A DNA stretch of 60,408 bases from Alphaproteobacteria bacterium (GCA_020443075.1 JAGRIU010000069.1:1-60408); one strand, 5' to 3'. Positions 8,864-17,340 are shown, numbered from the stretch's first letter. The notes: generated by a model not told the origin, from the sequence alone. Translations and numbers: made by a program.

Positions 8864-9724
8864 TTACGCCGCTTTCGTTTTCTTGGGTTTGTCTTTTTCA
8901 AGATAAATCGGCGCGTTGATTTCCAACGTGCGAGTCGGGAACGGAATTGTAATGCCCTCCTTATCCAAAGCCTCCTTAATGGCCTTGGTTAAATCCCATT
9001 TTACAGTCCAATAGTCAGGCGTCGTCATCCATACGCGCACCAAGAGATCCACGGAGGATTCTCCCATGGCGTTGACCATAACTTGCGGTTCTTTACCTTC
9101 TGTTGTGACAAGGCGTTTATCCGCTTTAAGCACTTTTTCTATCACTTTGAAGGCTTTGTTAATGTCATCGCCGTAGCTGATACCGGCATTGATATCGAGG
9201 CGGCGCTGTTTGTTGCGGTTGTAGTTTTTAATGGCAGAGTCCCAAATCTGTTTATTGGGCACAAAGATATAGACGTTATCGGCTGTGGCCAGCTCTGTTC
9301 CAAACAACCCCAATGTTTTGACCGTACCGGAAATGCTGCCGGCGTCGATAAATTCTCCGACGTTAAAAGGCCTTAAAATCAGGAGCATCACGCCTGAGGC
9401 CACATTACTCAGCGTGCCTTGCAGCGCCAAGCCAATGGCCAGACCGGCGGCGCCCAAAACAGCTATCAAGCTGGCGGTTTGAACGCCAAACTGACCGAGA
9501 ATTGTCACGATCGCGACCGCGAAGACCGTATATTTCGCCAAACCACCGAGGAAGCTTTTCAGTGTTTCATCAAGCTTTTTGATTTTGTGTATGATGTTTT
9601 TCAGGTAGTTGCCGATCACCCAGCCCGCGATAAGGATCAGAATCGCGCTGATTACTCTCACCCCCCAAACGGTTATAAGAGCTAAAATTTCGCTGCTGGC
9701 TTCCATATTAATTACGGCACCCAT
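8864..9724 (-). CDS. mscS: Small-conductance mechanosensitive channel (MscS family)
   Basis: This 286-aa homologue of MscS, the homoheptameric channel that opens on membrane tension to release solutes during hypo-osmotic shock, has three membrane helices at about residues 12-40, 65-85 and 88-120. The pore helix is glycine- and alanine-rich (AVLGAAGLAIGLALQGTLSNVASG), followed by the MscS beta domain (PFNVGEFID, VFVPN-like FVPNKQIWDS) and an alpha/beta C-terminal domain. It ends in a Lys-rich tail. It sits between yebC and ruvC and may share transcripts with either. Confidence 0.93.
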   Translation of the reverse strand: MGAVINMEASSEILALITVWGVRVISAILILIAGWVIGNYLKNIIHKIKKLDETLKSFLGGLAKYTVFAVAIVTILGQFGVQTASLIAVLGAAGLAIGLALQGTLSNVASGVMLLILRPFNVGEFIDAGSISGTVKTLGLFGTELATADNVYIFVPNKQIWDSAIKNYNRNKQRRLDINAGISYGDDINKAFKVIEKVLKADKRLVTTEGKEPQVMVNAMGESSVDLLVRVWMTTPDYWTVKWDLTKAIKEALDKEGITIPFPTRTLEINAPIYLEKDKPKKTKAA

Positions 9725-9762
9725 TTATTTTTCTCCTTTGTTTTTACAATTTAGACTTTACC

Positions 9763-10521
9763 CTAAGCTGAGGCGGTCATTAACCGTTCCATCACTTCAT
9801 CGGAGGTTTCAAAGTTTGTCGTGACATTCTGGACATCGTCGTTGTCTTCTAGGAAATCTATGAGTTTGAGGATTGAGGCGGCTTGTTCTTCACCGACTTC
9901 AGTTGTGACGTTGGGTTTCCAGATTAGGCCCTGACGCTCCGGTTCTCCGAATTTGTTCTCCAAAGCATCGCGCGCGGCGGCAAAATCCTCGGTCGAGCAT
10001 GTGATGATGTGGTATTCTTCGTCGGACTCCACGTCCGAAGCTCCGGCTTCCAAGGCGGCTTCGAACATCTCTTCGGCGCCGGCTTTATTCGCCGGGAAAA
10101 CGATTTCGGCCAGACGGTCGAACATGAAGTTCACAGAGCCTGTTTCGCCCATATTGCCGCCGAATTTTGTAAAGCCGTTGCGCACTTCGGAGGCTGTGCG
10201 GTTTTTGTTATCCGTCAGCGCCTCGACAATGACCGCCACGCCGCCGGGTGCGTAGCCTTCATAGCGGATCTCAACGTAATCCTCTCCCTCGCCGCCGCCT
10301 GTGGCTTTTTGGATGTTTTTCTCGATTCCGTCCTTGGGCATGGACTGGCCGCGCGCCGTAGCAATAGCCAGACGCAAACGCGGGTTCATATTCGGATCAG
10401 GGCCGCCTATCTTCGCTGCCACATAAATTTCGCGTCCCAGCTTTGAAAACAGCTTTGCCCGCTTTTTATCCTGCGCGCCTTTGCGGTGTTGAATGTTTGC
10501 CCATTTGGAATGCCCGGCCAT
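9763..10521 (-). CDS. yebC: YebC/PmpR family transcriptional regulator or translation factor
   Basis: The 252-aa product opens with [23 protein letters not shown], the hallmark of the YebC/TACO1 family, and has the typical middle region ([35 protein letters not shown]) and the acidic third domain. Members have been described as DNA-binding regulators and as ribosome-associated factors that relieve stalling; which applies here cannot be told from sequence. It lies upstream of mscS-ruvCAB, matching the common yebC-ruvC synteny. Confidence 0.96.
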   Translation of the reverse strand: MAGHSKWANIQHRKGAQDKKRAKLFSKLGREIYVAAKIGGPDPNMNPRLRLAIATARGQSMPKDGIEKNIQKATGGGEGEDYVEIRYEGYAPGGVAVIVEALTDNKNRTASEVRNGFTKFGGNMGETGSVNFMFDRLAEIVFPANKAGAEEMFEAALEAGASDVESDEEYHIITCSTEDFAAARDALENKFGEPERQGLIWKPNVTTEVGEEQAASILKLIDFLEDNDDVQNVTTNFETSDEVMERLMTASA

Positions 10522-10654
10522 GTTTTTAACCCTTTACTCTTATTTTCATGTTTTAATTATAGTGTTGGCTATTTCACCTTCGCCATGTCTGGGGTATTAT
10601 AAGCGCCCGATAAGGTTTTTAAAGCGTTTTAACCTGTTTTGAGAGTACATATTT

Positions 10655-11200
10655 GTGGCTTATCAATTTGACCGTATTTCTGTTTTAATTGTCGAAGATA
10701 ATCAGGCAATGTTGGAGTTGCTTAAGTCTCTGCTGGAGGCCTATGGCGTCGGTACTGTTATTACAGCGGAAAATGGCGAAGACGGTTTCAGGTTGTTTTG
10801 CTCTCGTAACCCCGATTTGGTCATTGCCGACTGGATGATGCGTCCCGTGGACGGGATTTCGTTAACGCGGCGAATCCGTAATGATGGCAAAAGCCCGAAT
10901 CAATTCGTGCCGATTGTTCTTATGACCGGTTTTTCGGAAAAACGTCGTGTTTTTCAGGCACGCGATGCGGGTATCACCGAATTTTTGGTTAAACCCTTTA
11001 GTGCCCGCGACCTTTATAGGCGACTGGTTCAAATCATTGAGAGCCCGCGTAAATTTGTTCGTTCGGAAGATTTTTTTGGCCCGGATCGGCGACGCAAACG
11101 CAATGTTGGATATGACGGACCCCATCGCCGCGAAGACGATCAGAAGAAACTTGCCTCAGGCAGCATTGACCCGGACGATATTATTTTAGGTTCCAGATAA
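10655..11200 (+). CDS. Response regulator, single receiver domain with charged tail
   Basis: The 181-aa protein starts at a GTG. Residues 8-130 form a CheY-like receiver: acidic pair Glu14-Asp15 (VEDN), phospho-acceptor Asp59 (VIADWMM), Thr91 (LMTGFSE) and Lys113 (VKPFSA). The last 50 residues carry a basic and acidic tail (FGPDRRRKRN, HRREDDQKK) with no known output domain. The FFGPDRRRK-type tail occurs in alphaproteobacterial stand-alone regulators. The adjacent downstream gene on the same strand (31 bases away) is the likely functional partner. No histidine kinase is in the window. Confidence 0.88.
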   Translation: MAYQFDRISVLIVEDNQAMLELLKSLLEAYGVGTVITAENGEDGFRLFCSRNPDLVIADWMMRPVDGISLTRRIRNDGKSPNQFVPIVLMTGFSEKRRVFQARDAGITEFLVKPFSARDLYRRLVQIIESPRKFVRSEDFFGPDRRRKRNVGYDGPHRREDDQKKLASGSIDPDDIILGSR

Positions 11201-11230
11201 CATATTAACGATATACAGAGCGCCCGAATC

Positions 11231-11743
11231 ATGGACCATTTCGATCAAGTTCCCCGCCGTAAAGCCGAATTTATTAAGCCACCGAATACGTTGAAGCAGA
11301 AAGTCGGTGAAGGAGGGCTGAGCGAGGAAATTCTCAATAAGGCGCAAAAGCTGCTTGAAGAGAATACAATTGATTTCGAGCCTCTGGCCGATATGTATCT
11401 TGATGCTTTAACGAAAGGCATAGAAAGAGCCAAGGATTTCACCCCGTCTTCTGATGTTGAGTATGTTATTGCCCAGCTTTTATACCCGGCGATGCAACTT
11501 AAGGCGAATGGCGGCATGTTTCACTATCAGCTCGTGACTCAGGTTGCCGATAAACTCATTCAATTTCTGGAGGTTATCGAAGTGCCGGATTTGAGCGCCA
11601 TAGAGATCGTGCTGGCTTACCACACGACCATAAAAGCTATTGTTCACGGCAAGATCAAGGGTAGCGGCGGCGAGCACGGGCAGGCTTTACTAAAAGCTCT
11701 GGAAGACGCCTGTATGCGTTATTTCAGCAAAATACCAGAATAG
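11231..11743 (+). CDS. Conserved hypothetical protein paired with response regulator
   Basis: This 170-aa all-helical-looking soluble protein has no signal peptide. I do not recognise a named domain. It follows the receiver protein at 10655 closely enough to be one transcript. The C-terminal half (VLAYHTTIKAIVHGKIKG, then HGQALLKALEDACMRYFSK) contains several His residues in predicted helices, and the middle (MFHYQLVTQVADKLIQFLEV) is a strongly amphipathic helix. A role as target or phosphotransfer partner of the regulator is only inference from adjacency. The gene converges with the YmdB-type gene, three bases apart. Confidence 0.7.
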   Translation: MDHFDQVPRRKAEFIKPPNTLKQKVGEGGLSEEILNKAQKLLEENTIDFEPLADMYLDALTKGIERAKDFTPSSDVEYVIAQLLYPAMQLKANGGMFHYQLVTQVADKLIQFLEVIEVPDLSAIEIVLAYHTTIKAIVHGKIKGSGGEHGQALLKALEDACMRYFSKIPE

Positions 11744-11746
11744 CGT

Positions 11747-12565
11747 TTAAGCGTTCGTTGGTCTTTGTTGTGCGAGGCGTCCGCCGATTCGAATGGGTTC
11801 TATCGAGAGCGCGCGGCCTGTGTTGTCATTCGTTACGATATAGCAGCCACACAAAGTTCCTTCACCTTTGGCCGGACGCATGCGCTCTCCGGGCATTTTT
11901 TTGACGAAACGATGCATGGCGATTTCTGTTTCAACGCCGATGACGCTGTTGTAATCGCCGCTCATGCCCGCATCGGTTTGGTAGGCCGTGCCACCGTCAA
12001 GAATTTGTGCATCAGCCGTTGGAATGTGCGTGTGCGTACCGACGACAGCGCTGACGCGGCCATCGAGATGATGTGCGAAGGACATTTTTTCAGACGTGGT
12101 TTCGGCATGAAAATCGACGAAGACCGCGTTTGTTGTTTTGCCCATGATTTCGTTTGCCAGCGCTTCCCTGACGCCGCGGAACGGGTCATCGAGCGCGTCA
12201 ACAAACAAGCGGCCCATCGCATTGATAATCGTGATGGTACGCCCGTCGTTCAGGCGGTGTTTATACAAGCCGCCGCCGGGGGTTCCGGGTGGAAAATTCA
12301 ATGGCCGTAGAAGTCTTTCATCGCGGGCGATGTAGGGGATGATTTCGCGTTGATCCCAGACATGGTTGCCTGTGGTGATGCAATCGACGCCCCATTCATA
12401 GAATTCCTTACAGATTTTTTCAGTAATTCCGGCGCCGTTGGCCGCGTTTTCACCGTTAACGATAACGACATCTGGTTGCAATTCCTTGCGGAGCGTCGGC
12501 AAGTGTTTTTCCAGCGCCTCGCGCCCCGAGCGCCCCATGATATCGCCGATAAAGATGATTCGCAT
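11747..12565 (-). CDS. YmdB-type metallophosphoesterase (TIGR00282 family)
   Basis: This 272-aa calcineurin-like phosphoesterase is of the YmdB family, whose Bacillus member is a cyclic-nucleotide phosphodiesterase. Metal-binding motifs are visible: FIGDIMGRSG at residues 5-14, NGENAANG at about 38-45, GNHVWDQ at about 67-73 and the DFHAETTSEK and VGTHTHIPTAD segments. Length is normal. Its start is nine bases from the stop of fthC, so the two form an operon downstream of the 6S RNA. The true substrate is not known from sequence. Confidence 0.93.
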   Translation of the reverse strand: MRIIFIGDIMGRSGREALEKHLPTLRKELQPDVVIVNGENAANGAGITEKICKEFYEWGVDCITTGNHVWDQREIIPYIARDERLLRPLNFPPGTPGGGLYKHRLNDGRTITIINAMGRLFVDALDDPFRGVREALANEIMGKTTNAVFVDFHAETTSEKMSFAHHLDGRVSAVVGTHTHIPTADAQILDGGTAYQTDAGMSGDYNSVIGVETEIAMHRFVKKMPGERMRPAKGEGTLCGCYIVTNDNTGRALSIEPIRIGGRLAQQRPTNA

Positions 12566-12574
12566 ATATTGTCC

Positions 12575-13147
12575 TTATTCTTCTCTATGGTCTGTTATAG
12601 CGTGCGGGGTTAGTATCCAGTCAAGCTTTTGGTCGTGTTCTTCGATCGGCAATGGGAATAAAACGGCCTGTGATGCGTACCCTATCCCGACAGCCTGAAC
12701 CTGTTTTTGCGCTCTTAATGCTTCGAGTGTCGCATCGTAATAACCGCCGCCCTGCCCCAAACGATAGCCGCGTCGGTCGAAAGCTAACAAAGGCACGATA
12801 ATTATATCCGGAGAGATTGCCTCGCTTCCTTGCGGCTCCATGATCCCAAATGCGCCTTTTTTTAGCGGTTCATCGGGACTCCATTTTATAAACTCCAAAA
12901 TGCGCGTTTTTTCACAAACCCTTGGCAAAGCGCAGATATGGCCTTTTTTGAAGGCGGTTTCGAGAATATTCGTGGGATCGAACTCTTTGCCCTTGGGCCA
13001 GTAAGCAGCAATGACTTGCTCCGACTGTGGACGCAATGCATCGAAAAACAGAGAGGTTGCCTCTTCTGTGCCCTCTTTTGCCACATCAATACGGTCGCGG
13101 TGCAGACGGGCATTTTCGCGGAGTTGTCGTTTTTGTTCTTTATTCAT
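12575..13147 (-). CDS. fthC: 5-formyltetrahydrofolate cyclo-ligase
   Basis: The 190-aa enzyme converts 5-formyl-tetrahydrofolate to 5,10-methenyl-tetrahydrofolate using ATP, returning the storage form to one-carbon metabolism. Family marks are the N-terminal basic helix (MNKEQKRQLRENARLHRD), AAYWPKGKEFD, and the ATP-binding region with FDRRGYRLGQGGGYYD at about residues 123-138. The position downstream of zapA and 6S RNA is conserved across Proteobacteria (called ygfA or fau), which supports both this call and the RNA. Confidence 0.94.
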   Translation of the reverse strand: MNKEQKRQLRENARLHRDRIDVAKEGTEEATSLFFDALRPQSEQVIAAYWPKGKEFDPTNILETAFKKGHICALPRVCEKTRILEFIKWSPDEPLKKGAFGIMEPQGSEAISPDIIIVPLLAFDRRGYRLGQGGGYYDATLEALRAQKQVQAVGIGYASQAVLFPLPIEEHDQKLDWILTPHAITDHREE

Positions 13148-13184
13148 CGCTTTTAGATTTTATTCGTGGGCGCCGCGCGAGCCG

Positions 13185-13337
13185 TGTACAGTGCAATATC
13201 CGCATGGGGCCCTGGTAACCAGGTGGGTGCCGTGATACCTAAGGCCACGGCCAAAGGCAGGGACAGCTCCCTATGCGAAAAGCATCGGCCTCCGGGATAA
13301 ATATAAGTATCACGCACCCCGCAGCCAACCCACTGGA
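13185..13337 (-). ncRNA. ssrS: 6S RNA (candidate)
   Basis: The 245-base gap between zapA and fthC is where 6S RNA is encoded in many Proteobacteria. Read on the minus strand it folds into an extended irregular hairpin: GGTGCGTGATAC (13307-13318) pairs with GTATCACGGCACC (13226-13238), CCAGTGGG (13329-13336) pairs with CCACCTGG-like bases at 13219-13227, and the apical part GATGC/GCATC with GGGAGCTGTCCC is self-complementary. 6S RNA mimics an open promoter and binds sigma70-RNA polymerase. Ends are approximate, set from a promoter-like sequence just upstream and from the pairing. Confidence 0.62.
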
Positions 13338-13338
13338 C

Positions 13339-13368
13339 TATATGCTCTAATTCCTAAAAGCTGTGCAA
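13339..13368 (-). promoter_or_regulatory. Putative promoter of the 6S RNA
   Basis: On the minus strand TTGCAC (13363-13368) and CATATA (13339-13344) are separated by 18 bases, a plausible sigma70-type pair. Initiation would fall near 13332, at the base of the long hairpin. Confidence 0.4.
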
Positions 13369-13392
13369 GGTTTATCTTATAGGCTTTGTAAA

Positions 13393-13731
13393 TTAGCCGG
13401 CGTTTTTGATCCGCGCGGAGAGGCGCTCAATACGCTGGGCCAGATCGTCAATGACTTGAGCGACTTCGCTCTCATCATTCTGGTTTGCCTCGCTGTTTTT
13501 CAGGCGGGCACTTAAGCCTTCTAAGTCCTGACGTAGATCAAAGACTTCGTCAGAGAGCATCAAAGATGTCAGGACCAGCAAATGTGATTCACTATTCGCG
13601 GCCCCTGCGGAAGCAATGTCTTTGAGGCGGGAATCGACGTAGTTGCTCAAATCCGTAACGCGTTGTTCCTGACCGTCTTCGCAGTAGATTGAAAATGTGC
13701 GCCCGTTAATTGCAATTGCGACTTCAGCCAT
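13393..13731 (-). CDS. zapA: Cell division protein ZapA
   Basis: ZapA binds and bundles FtsZ filaments at the division ring. The product is 112 aa from the ATG at 13731 (an ATG two codons upstream is also possible). It has the N-terminal ZapA domain (VAIAINGRTFSIYCEDGQEQRV, LSNYVDSRLKDIA) and a C-terminal coiled coil from about residue 70 to the end, used for dimerisation. It overlaps the start-side neighbour by a few bases, and precedes the 6S RNA on the same strand, an order conserved from Alpha- to Gammaproteobacteria. Confidence 0.9.
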   Translation of the reverse strand: MAEVAIAINGRTFSIYCEDGQEQRVTDLSNYVDSRLKDIASAGAANSESHLLVLTSLMLSDEVFDLRQDLEGLSARLKNSEANQNDESEVAQVIDDLAQRIERLSARIKNAG

Positions 13732-13951
13732 GAGCACGATCCTCCTCTAATACACTTTCGATGCTTTGAATGGCCACGCCCAGCTTTTCAACAGCCACAT
13801 CCGGGGCGACCCCGCCGTTCGCGTTCGCGTGACCGGCGGAAAACATATCGCGTTGTTGACCGCTAACGGATGTTTCAAGGCGATAGACAGCGCCTTCAAG
13901 GCTGCCGATGGCCTGGCTTAAGTTGGATAATGCATGGGAGACGGCTGACAC
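13724..13951 (-). CDS. Small coiled-coil protein upstream of zapA
   Basis: This 75-aa soluble protein has heptad-like patterns at both ends (HALSNLSQAIGSLEGAVYRLE and VEKLGVAIQSIESVLEED) and a Gly/Ala/Asn-rich centre. A short coiled-coil gene of the DUF4164 type is commonly found directly upstream of zapA in Alphaproteobacteria; the length and position agree, but I assign the family from memory of context only. Its stop overlaps the zapA start, suggesting translational coupling and a division-related role. Confidence 0.6.
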   Translation of the reverse strand: MSAVSHALSNLSQAIGSLEGAVYRLETSVSGQQRDMFSAGHANANGGVAPDVAVEKLGVAIQSIESVLEEDRAHG

Positions 13952-14099
13952 GCGGGCACCTCTTGTTTCTTTATAGTTTTCACAAATAAATATTTCGGAT
14001 TTTCAAACCCTAGCAAGCGGCTCAAAATCCGGTCAAGGCCGGTAAAAAGGATTTTTAAAATAAACCACAGGAAATGTTCTTTTATCTGCTTCCTCGCTC

Positions 14100-14128
14100 T
14101 TGACCTCTATAGGTGTGGGCCGCATATT
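14100..14128 (+). promoter_or_regulatory. Promoter of tkt
   Basis: TTGACC (14100-14105) and CATATT (14123-14128) are spaced by 17 bases, giving a predicted start near 14135 and a leader of about 36 bases before the tkt ATG. The bases just before the -10 (GTGGGCCG) closely resemble those of the promoter at 17243-17271, which also uses TTGAC and CATATT. Confidence 0.55.
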
Positions 14129-14170
14129 AGCCCGGAATTTCGCGAAAACTTTGTAACGGATAAAAATAAG

Positions 14171-16195
14171 ATGTGCCCACAGCCCAGCGCCGCGTCCCTG
14201 CCTGAATATAACGCCCAGAGCAATCCCCATTATAAGAACATGGCCAATGCCATTCGCGCCTTGTCTATGGATGCTGTGCAGAAAGCCAACTCCGGGCATC
14301 CGGGGATGCCGATGGGGATGGCCGATGTGGCGACGGTTCTTTATTCCAAGTTTTTGAAGTTCAATCCGAAAAACTCGGAATGGCCGGACCGCGACCGCTT
14401 TGTGCTCTCGGGCGGGCACGGCTCTATGCTGCTTTATGCCGTGAATTACCTCACCGGCTATGAGAAAATGACGCTGGAGCAGATCAAGAATTTCCGCCAG
14501 TTTGGCGCAATTACGGCCGGTCACCCGGAGGTCGAGCATGATGCGGGGATCGAAACCACAACAGGGCCTCTGGGACAAGGCATTGCCACGGCTGTGGGGA
14601 TGGCGCTCGCCGAGCGAATTTTAAACGGACGCTATGGCGACGAAATTGTCGATCATTATACCTATGTGATGTGCGGCGACGGCGATTTGATGGAAGGGAT
14701 TTCCCATGAAGCCTGCTCGCTGGCCGGACATTTGCAGCTTGGCAAGATGATTGTGCTGTATGACGATAACGGTATTTGTATTGACGGTAAGACAGACCTG
14801 ACATTCATTGATGATACGCCGAAGCGTTTCGAGGCTTATGGATGGGATGTGCAAAGCGTTGACGGGCATGATTTTGACGCGATCGAAGCGGCGATTGCGA
14901 AGGCCAGAACAACGAATACGCCGAGCCTGATTTGCTGTAAGACCCATATCGGTTTTGGTGCGCCGACCAAGCAAGACAGTAACTCCGCGCACGGCGCGCC
15001 TTTGGGTGAAGACGAAATCAAGGGCGCACGGGAGAATCTGGGATGGCCGTATGCGCCGTTCGAAGTACCGGACGAGATATTGGCGGCTTGGCGTAGCGTG
15101 GGGCAGCAGTCCTATCAGAAATATCTGGATTGGGCCGAGCGCTTTGAAAATTCGGAATGGAATAGCTGTCACACCAAGGCGTTTGCCGGAGACTATTCCG
15201 CGGCTATTGCCCCGGTGATTGCCGAGCTTAAAGCTTCTTTCGCGTCCGAGAAACCCAAGAAGGCAACGCGCCAGACATCGGGGGCGTGCCTTGAAAAGCT
15301 TGTTGATCGTTTGTGGCTGTTGATCGGCGGGTCGGCCGATTTGACGGGCTCCAACAACACCAAAGTTGCGGCGTCAAAAGTCATCAACAAAGAAGACTAT
15401 CAGGGCAACTACATTAATTACGGCGTGCGCGAGCACGGTATGGCCGCGGTGATGAACGGTCTGGCGCTGCATGGCGGCCTGCTGCCCTATGCGGGAACCT
15501 TTTTGCAGTTTGCCGATTATGCGCGTCCTTCCATTCGCTTGGGTGCATTGATGAAGCAGCGCGTTGTTCATGTGATGACGCATGATTCGATTGGCCTTGG
15601 CGAAGATGGACCGACTCACCAGCCGGTGGAACATCTGGCGGCGCTGCGCGCTATTCCGAACCTTTATGTTTTCCGTCCCTGTGATGGAGTTGAAACAGCG
15701 GAATGCTGGGAGTTGGCGATTAACGCGCAAGAAACGCCGAGCGTTATGGCGCTTTCGCGTCAGGGCCTGCCGACGTTGCGCGACAACAGCGAGGACAACC
15801 TTTGCGCCCGCGGGGCTTATATCCTGCAAGATTGTGATGGTGAACCGGAAGTGACCCTGTTTGCCAGCGGTTCAGAGGTTCAATTGGCCGTGGAAGCCGC
15901 TGCACAGATTGATGCGCGCGTGCGGGTCGTTTCCGTGCCGTGTATGGATCTGTTTTTCGAGCGCACTCAAGAAGACAGTACGGATTTTGTGAATCTGGTG
16001 TGCAACAAGAGCGTTAAAATCGCTGTTGAAGCGGGCATTCGTATGGGATGGGACCGGATTATCGGGGCGCATTCTTACTTTATCGGTATGGATAGCTTTG
16101 GGGCGTCAGCTCCAGCCGAGGTTCTCTACAAGCATTTCGGGATTACCACCGAGGCAATCGTCGAGGCGGCAAACGCCAAATTAAAGCAAAAATAA
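14171..16195 (+). CDS. tkt: Transketolase
   Basis: This thiamine-diphosphate enzyme of the pentose phosphate pathway transfers two-carbon units between sugar phosphates. The 674-aa product has full length, with the N-terminal SGHPGMPMGMAD motif, the diphosphate and metal-binding GDGDLMEG motif followed by DDNGICIDG, the active-site segment GGSADLTGSNN, the YGVREHGM motif and HDSIGLGEDGPTHQP. No cleavable signal is visible and it should be cytosolic. The ATG has only a weak Shine-Dalgarno. gap begins 16 bases downstream, so tkt and gap form one transcript. Confidence 0.96.
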   Translation: MCPQPSAASLPEYNAQSNPHYKNMANAIRALSMDAVQKANSGHPGMPMGMADVATVLYSKFLKFNPKNSEWPDRDRFVLSGGHGSMLLYAVNYLTGYEKMTLEQIKNFRQFGAITAGHPEVEHDAGIETTTGPLGQGIATAVGMALAERILNGRYGDEIVDHYTYVMCGDGDLMEGISHEACSLAGHLQLGKMIVLYDDNGICIDGKTDLTFIDDTPKRFEAYGWDVQSVDGHDFDAIEAAIAKARTTNTPSLICCKTHIGFGAPTKQDSNSAHGAPLGEDEIKGARENLGWPYAPFEVPDEILAAWRSVGQQSYQKYLDWAERFENSEWNSCHTKAFAGDYSAAIAPVIAELKASFASEKPKKATRQTSGACLEKLVDRLWLLIGGSADLTGSNNTKVAASKVINKEDYQGNYINYGVREHGMAAVMNGLALHGGLLPYAGTFLQFADYARPSIRLGALMKQRVVHVMTHDSIGLGEDGPTHQPVEHLAALRAIPNLYVFRPCDGVETAECWELAINAQETPSVMALSRQGLPTLRDNSEDNLCARGAYILQDCDGEPEVTLFASGSEVQLAVEAAAQIDARVRVVSVPCMDLFFERTQEDSTDFVNLVCNKSVKIAVEAGIRMGWDRIIGAHSYFIGMDSFGASAPAEVLYKHFGITTEAIVEAANAKLKQK

Positions 16196-16211
16196 TTTTA
16201 AGGAGGGGAAG

Positions 16212-17225
16212 ATGACCTTACGGATTGGGATTAACGGGTTTGGACGGATCGGACGCTTGGTCGCGCGGGCGGTTTTTGAAGGCTATTGCGGCGACGATGT
16301 TGAAATCGTGGCGATTAACGATCCGGGTGGTAACTTTTTTCCTTTGCTGAAATATGATTCTATTCATGGTCGTGCGCCGTTTACGGTTGAGCGGGACCTT
16401 AAGAACGATCACATTATGATCGACGGTAAAGTCATTCACCGTTTCCGCAGCCGCGATCCGCATGAGCTTAAGTGGGGTAGCGAAGGCGTCGATATCTTAC
16501 TGGAATGCACCGGTAAATTTAAAGACCGCGAAGGCGCACAGTTGCATATGGATCAAGGTGCTAAAAAAGTTTTGATTTCCGCGCCCGGCGAAGATGAGGA
16601 TTTGACCGTTGTTTACGGCGTGAACCACGACCTGATCCAAAAAGAGCACACAATCGTTTCCAATGCCTCGTGCACGACGAACTGTCTGGCGCCGGTGGCC
16701 TATGCCCTCAATAAGGAAATCGGGATCGAAAAAGGCTTTATGACGACGATCCACGCCTATACGGGCGATCAGAACCTTGTTGACGGCTCGCATAAAGACC
16801 CCTTACGGGCGCGGGCTGCGGCCATGAGCATCATTCCGGCCTCGACCGGCGCTGCTAAAGCTGTCGGTAAAGTTTTGCCGGAGTTGGAAGGTAAGCTGGA
16901 TGGGGTGGCGCTGCGCGTGCCAACGGCAAACGTTTCTCTGGTCGATCTGAAGTTTCTTCCCTCGCGCGCGGTCAGCGTCGAGGAGGTCAACGCGGCTGTG
17001 AGCAAATATGCCCATGGCGAGCTTAAAGGCATTTTGGACGTCTATGACGATCCGTGCGTTTCTATCGATTTCAATCACGATCCGCATTCATCCATCTTCA
17101 GCTTGGCCGGAACCAAGGTCGTCGATGGTGATTTTGTGCGCGTGATGAGTTGGTATGATAATGAGTGGGGCTTTTCCTGCCGGATGATTGACACGGCGTT
17201 GACGATGCACAAAGCCGGATATTAA
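16212..17225 (+). CDS. gap: Type I glyceraldehyde-3-phosphate dehydrogenase
   Basis: The enzyme oxidises glyceraldehyde 3-phosphate to 1,3-bisphosphoglycerate with NAD. The 337-aa protein has the Rossmann motif GINGFGRIGR (residues 6-15), an acidic residue after the second strand (AINDPGG, Asp37) that favours NAD over NADP, the catalytic cysteine Cys154 in SNASCTTNCLAP, HAYTGDQ, and the C-terminal WYDNEWGFSCRM. A strong Shine-Dalgarno (AAGGAGGGGAAG) precedes the ATG. Relatives usually have pgk next; here the next gene is fba, after 222 bases. Confidence 0.97.
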   Translation: MTLRIGINGFGRIGRLVARAVFEGYCGDDVEIVAINDPGGNFFPLLKYDSIHGRAPFTVERDLKNDHIMIDGKVIHRFRSRDPHELKWGSEGVDILLECTGKFKDREGAQLHMDQGAKKVLISAPGEDEDLTVVYGVNHDLIQKEHTIVSNASCTTNCLAPVAYALNKEIGIEKGFMTTIHAYTGDQNLVDGSHKDPLRARAAAMSIIPASTGAAKAVGKVLPELEGKLDGVALRVPTANVSLVDLKFLPSRAVSVEEVNAAVSKYAHGELKGILDVYDDPCVSIDFNHDPHSSIFSLAGTKVVDGDFVRVMSWYDNEWGFSCRMIDTALTMHKAGY

Positions 17226-17242
17226 AAATTTTTAAAAAGAAT

Positions 17243-17271
17243 TTGACATGGGTCAAGTATGGGCGCATATT
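17243..17271 (+). promoter_or_regulatory. Promoter between gap and fba
   Basis: TTGACA (17243-17248), a 17-base spacer and CATATT (17266-17271) make a near-consensus sigma70-type promoter with predicted initiation near 17278. It fires directly into the terminator-like hairpin at 17298-17340, so a transcript of about 60 bases is expected unless the hairpin is bypassed. Confidence 0.55.
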
Positions 17272-17297
17272 TTCGATTCTAAACCGTTCTCCGTGGC

Positions 17298-17340
17298 AAA
17301 GTCGGTCTGATTGCTCAGCTTTCAGACCGACTTTATTTTT
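17298..17340 (+). terminator. Intrinsic terminator or attenuator upstream of fba
   Basis: A perfect 13-base-pair stem, AAAGTCGGTCTGA (17298-17310) with TCAGACCGACTTT (17322-17334), an 11-base loop and then ATTTTT. It lies 73 bases after the gap stop and about 110 bases before the fba ATG. It can end gap transcripts, or act on the short leader started by the promoter at 17243. Confidence 0.7.
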
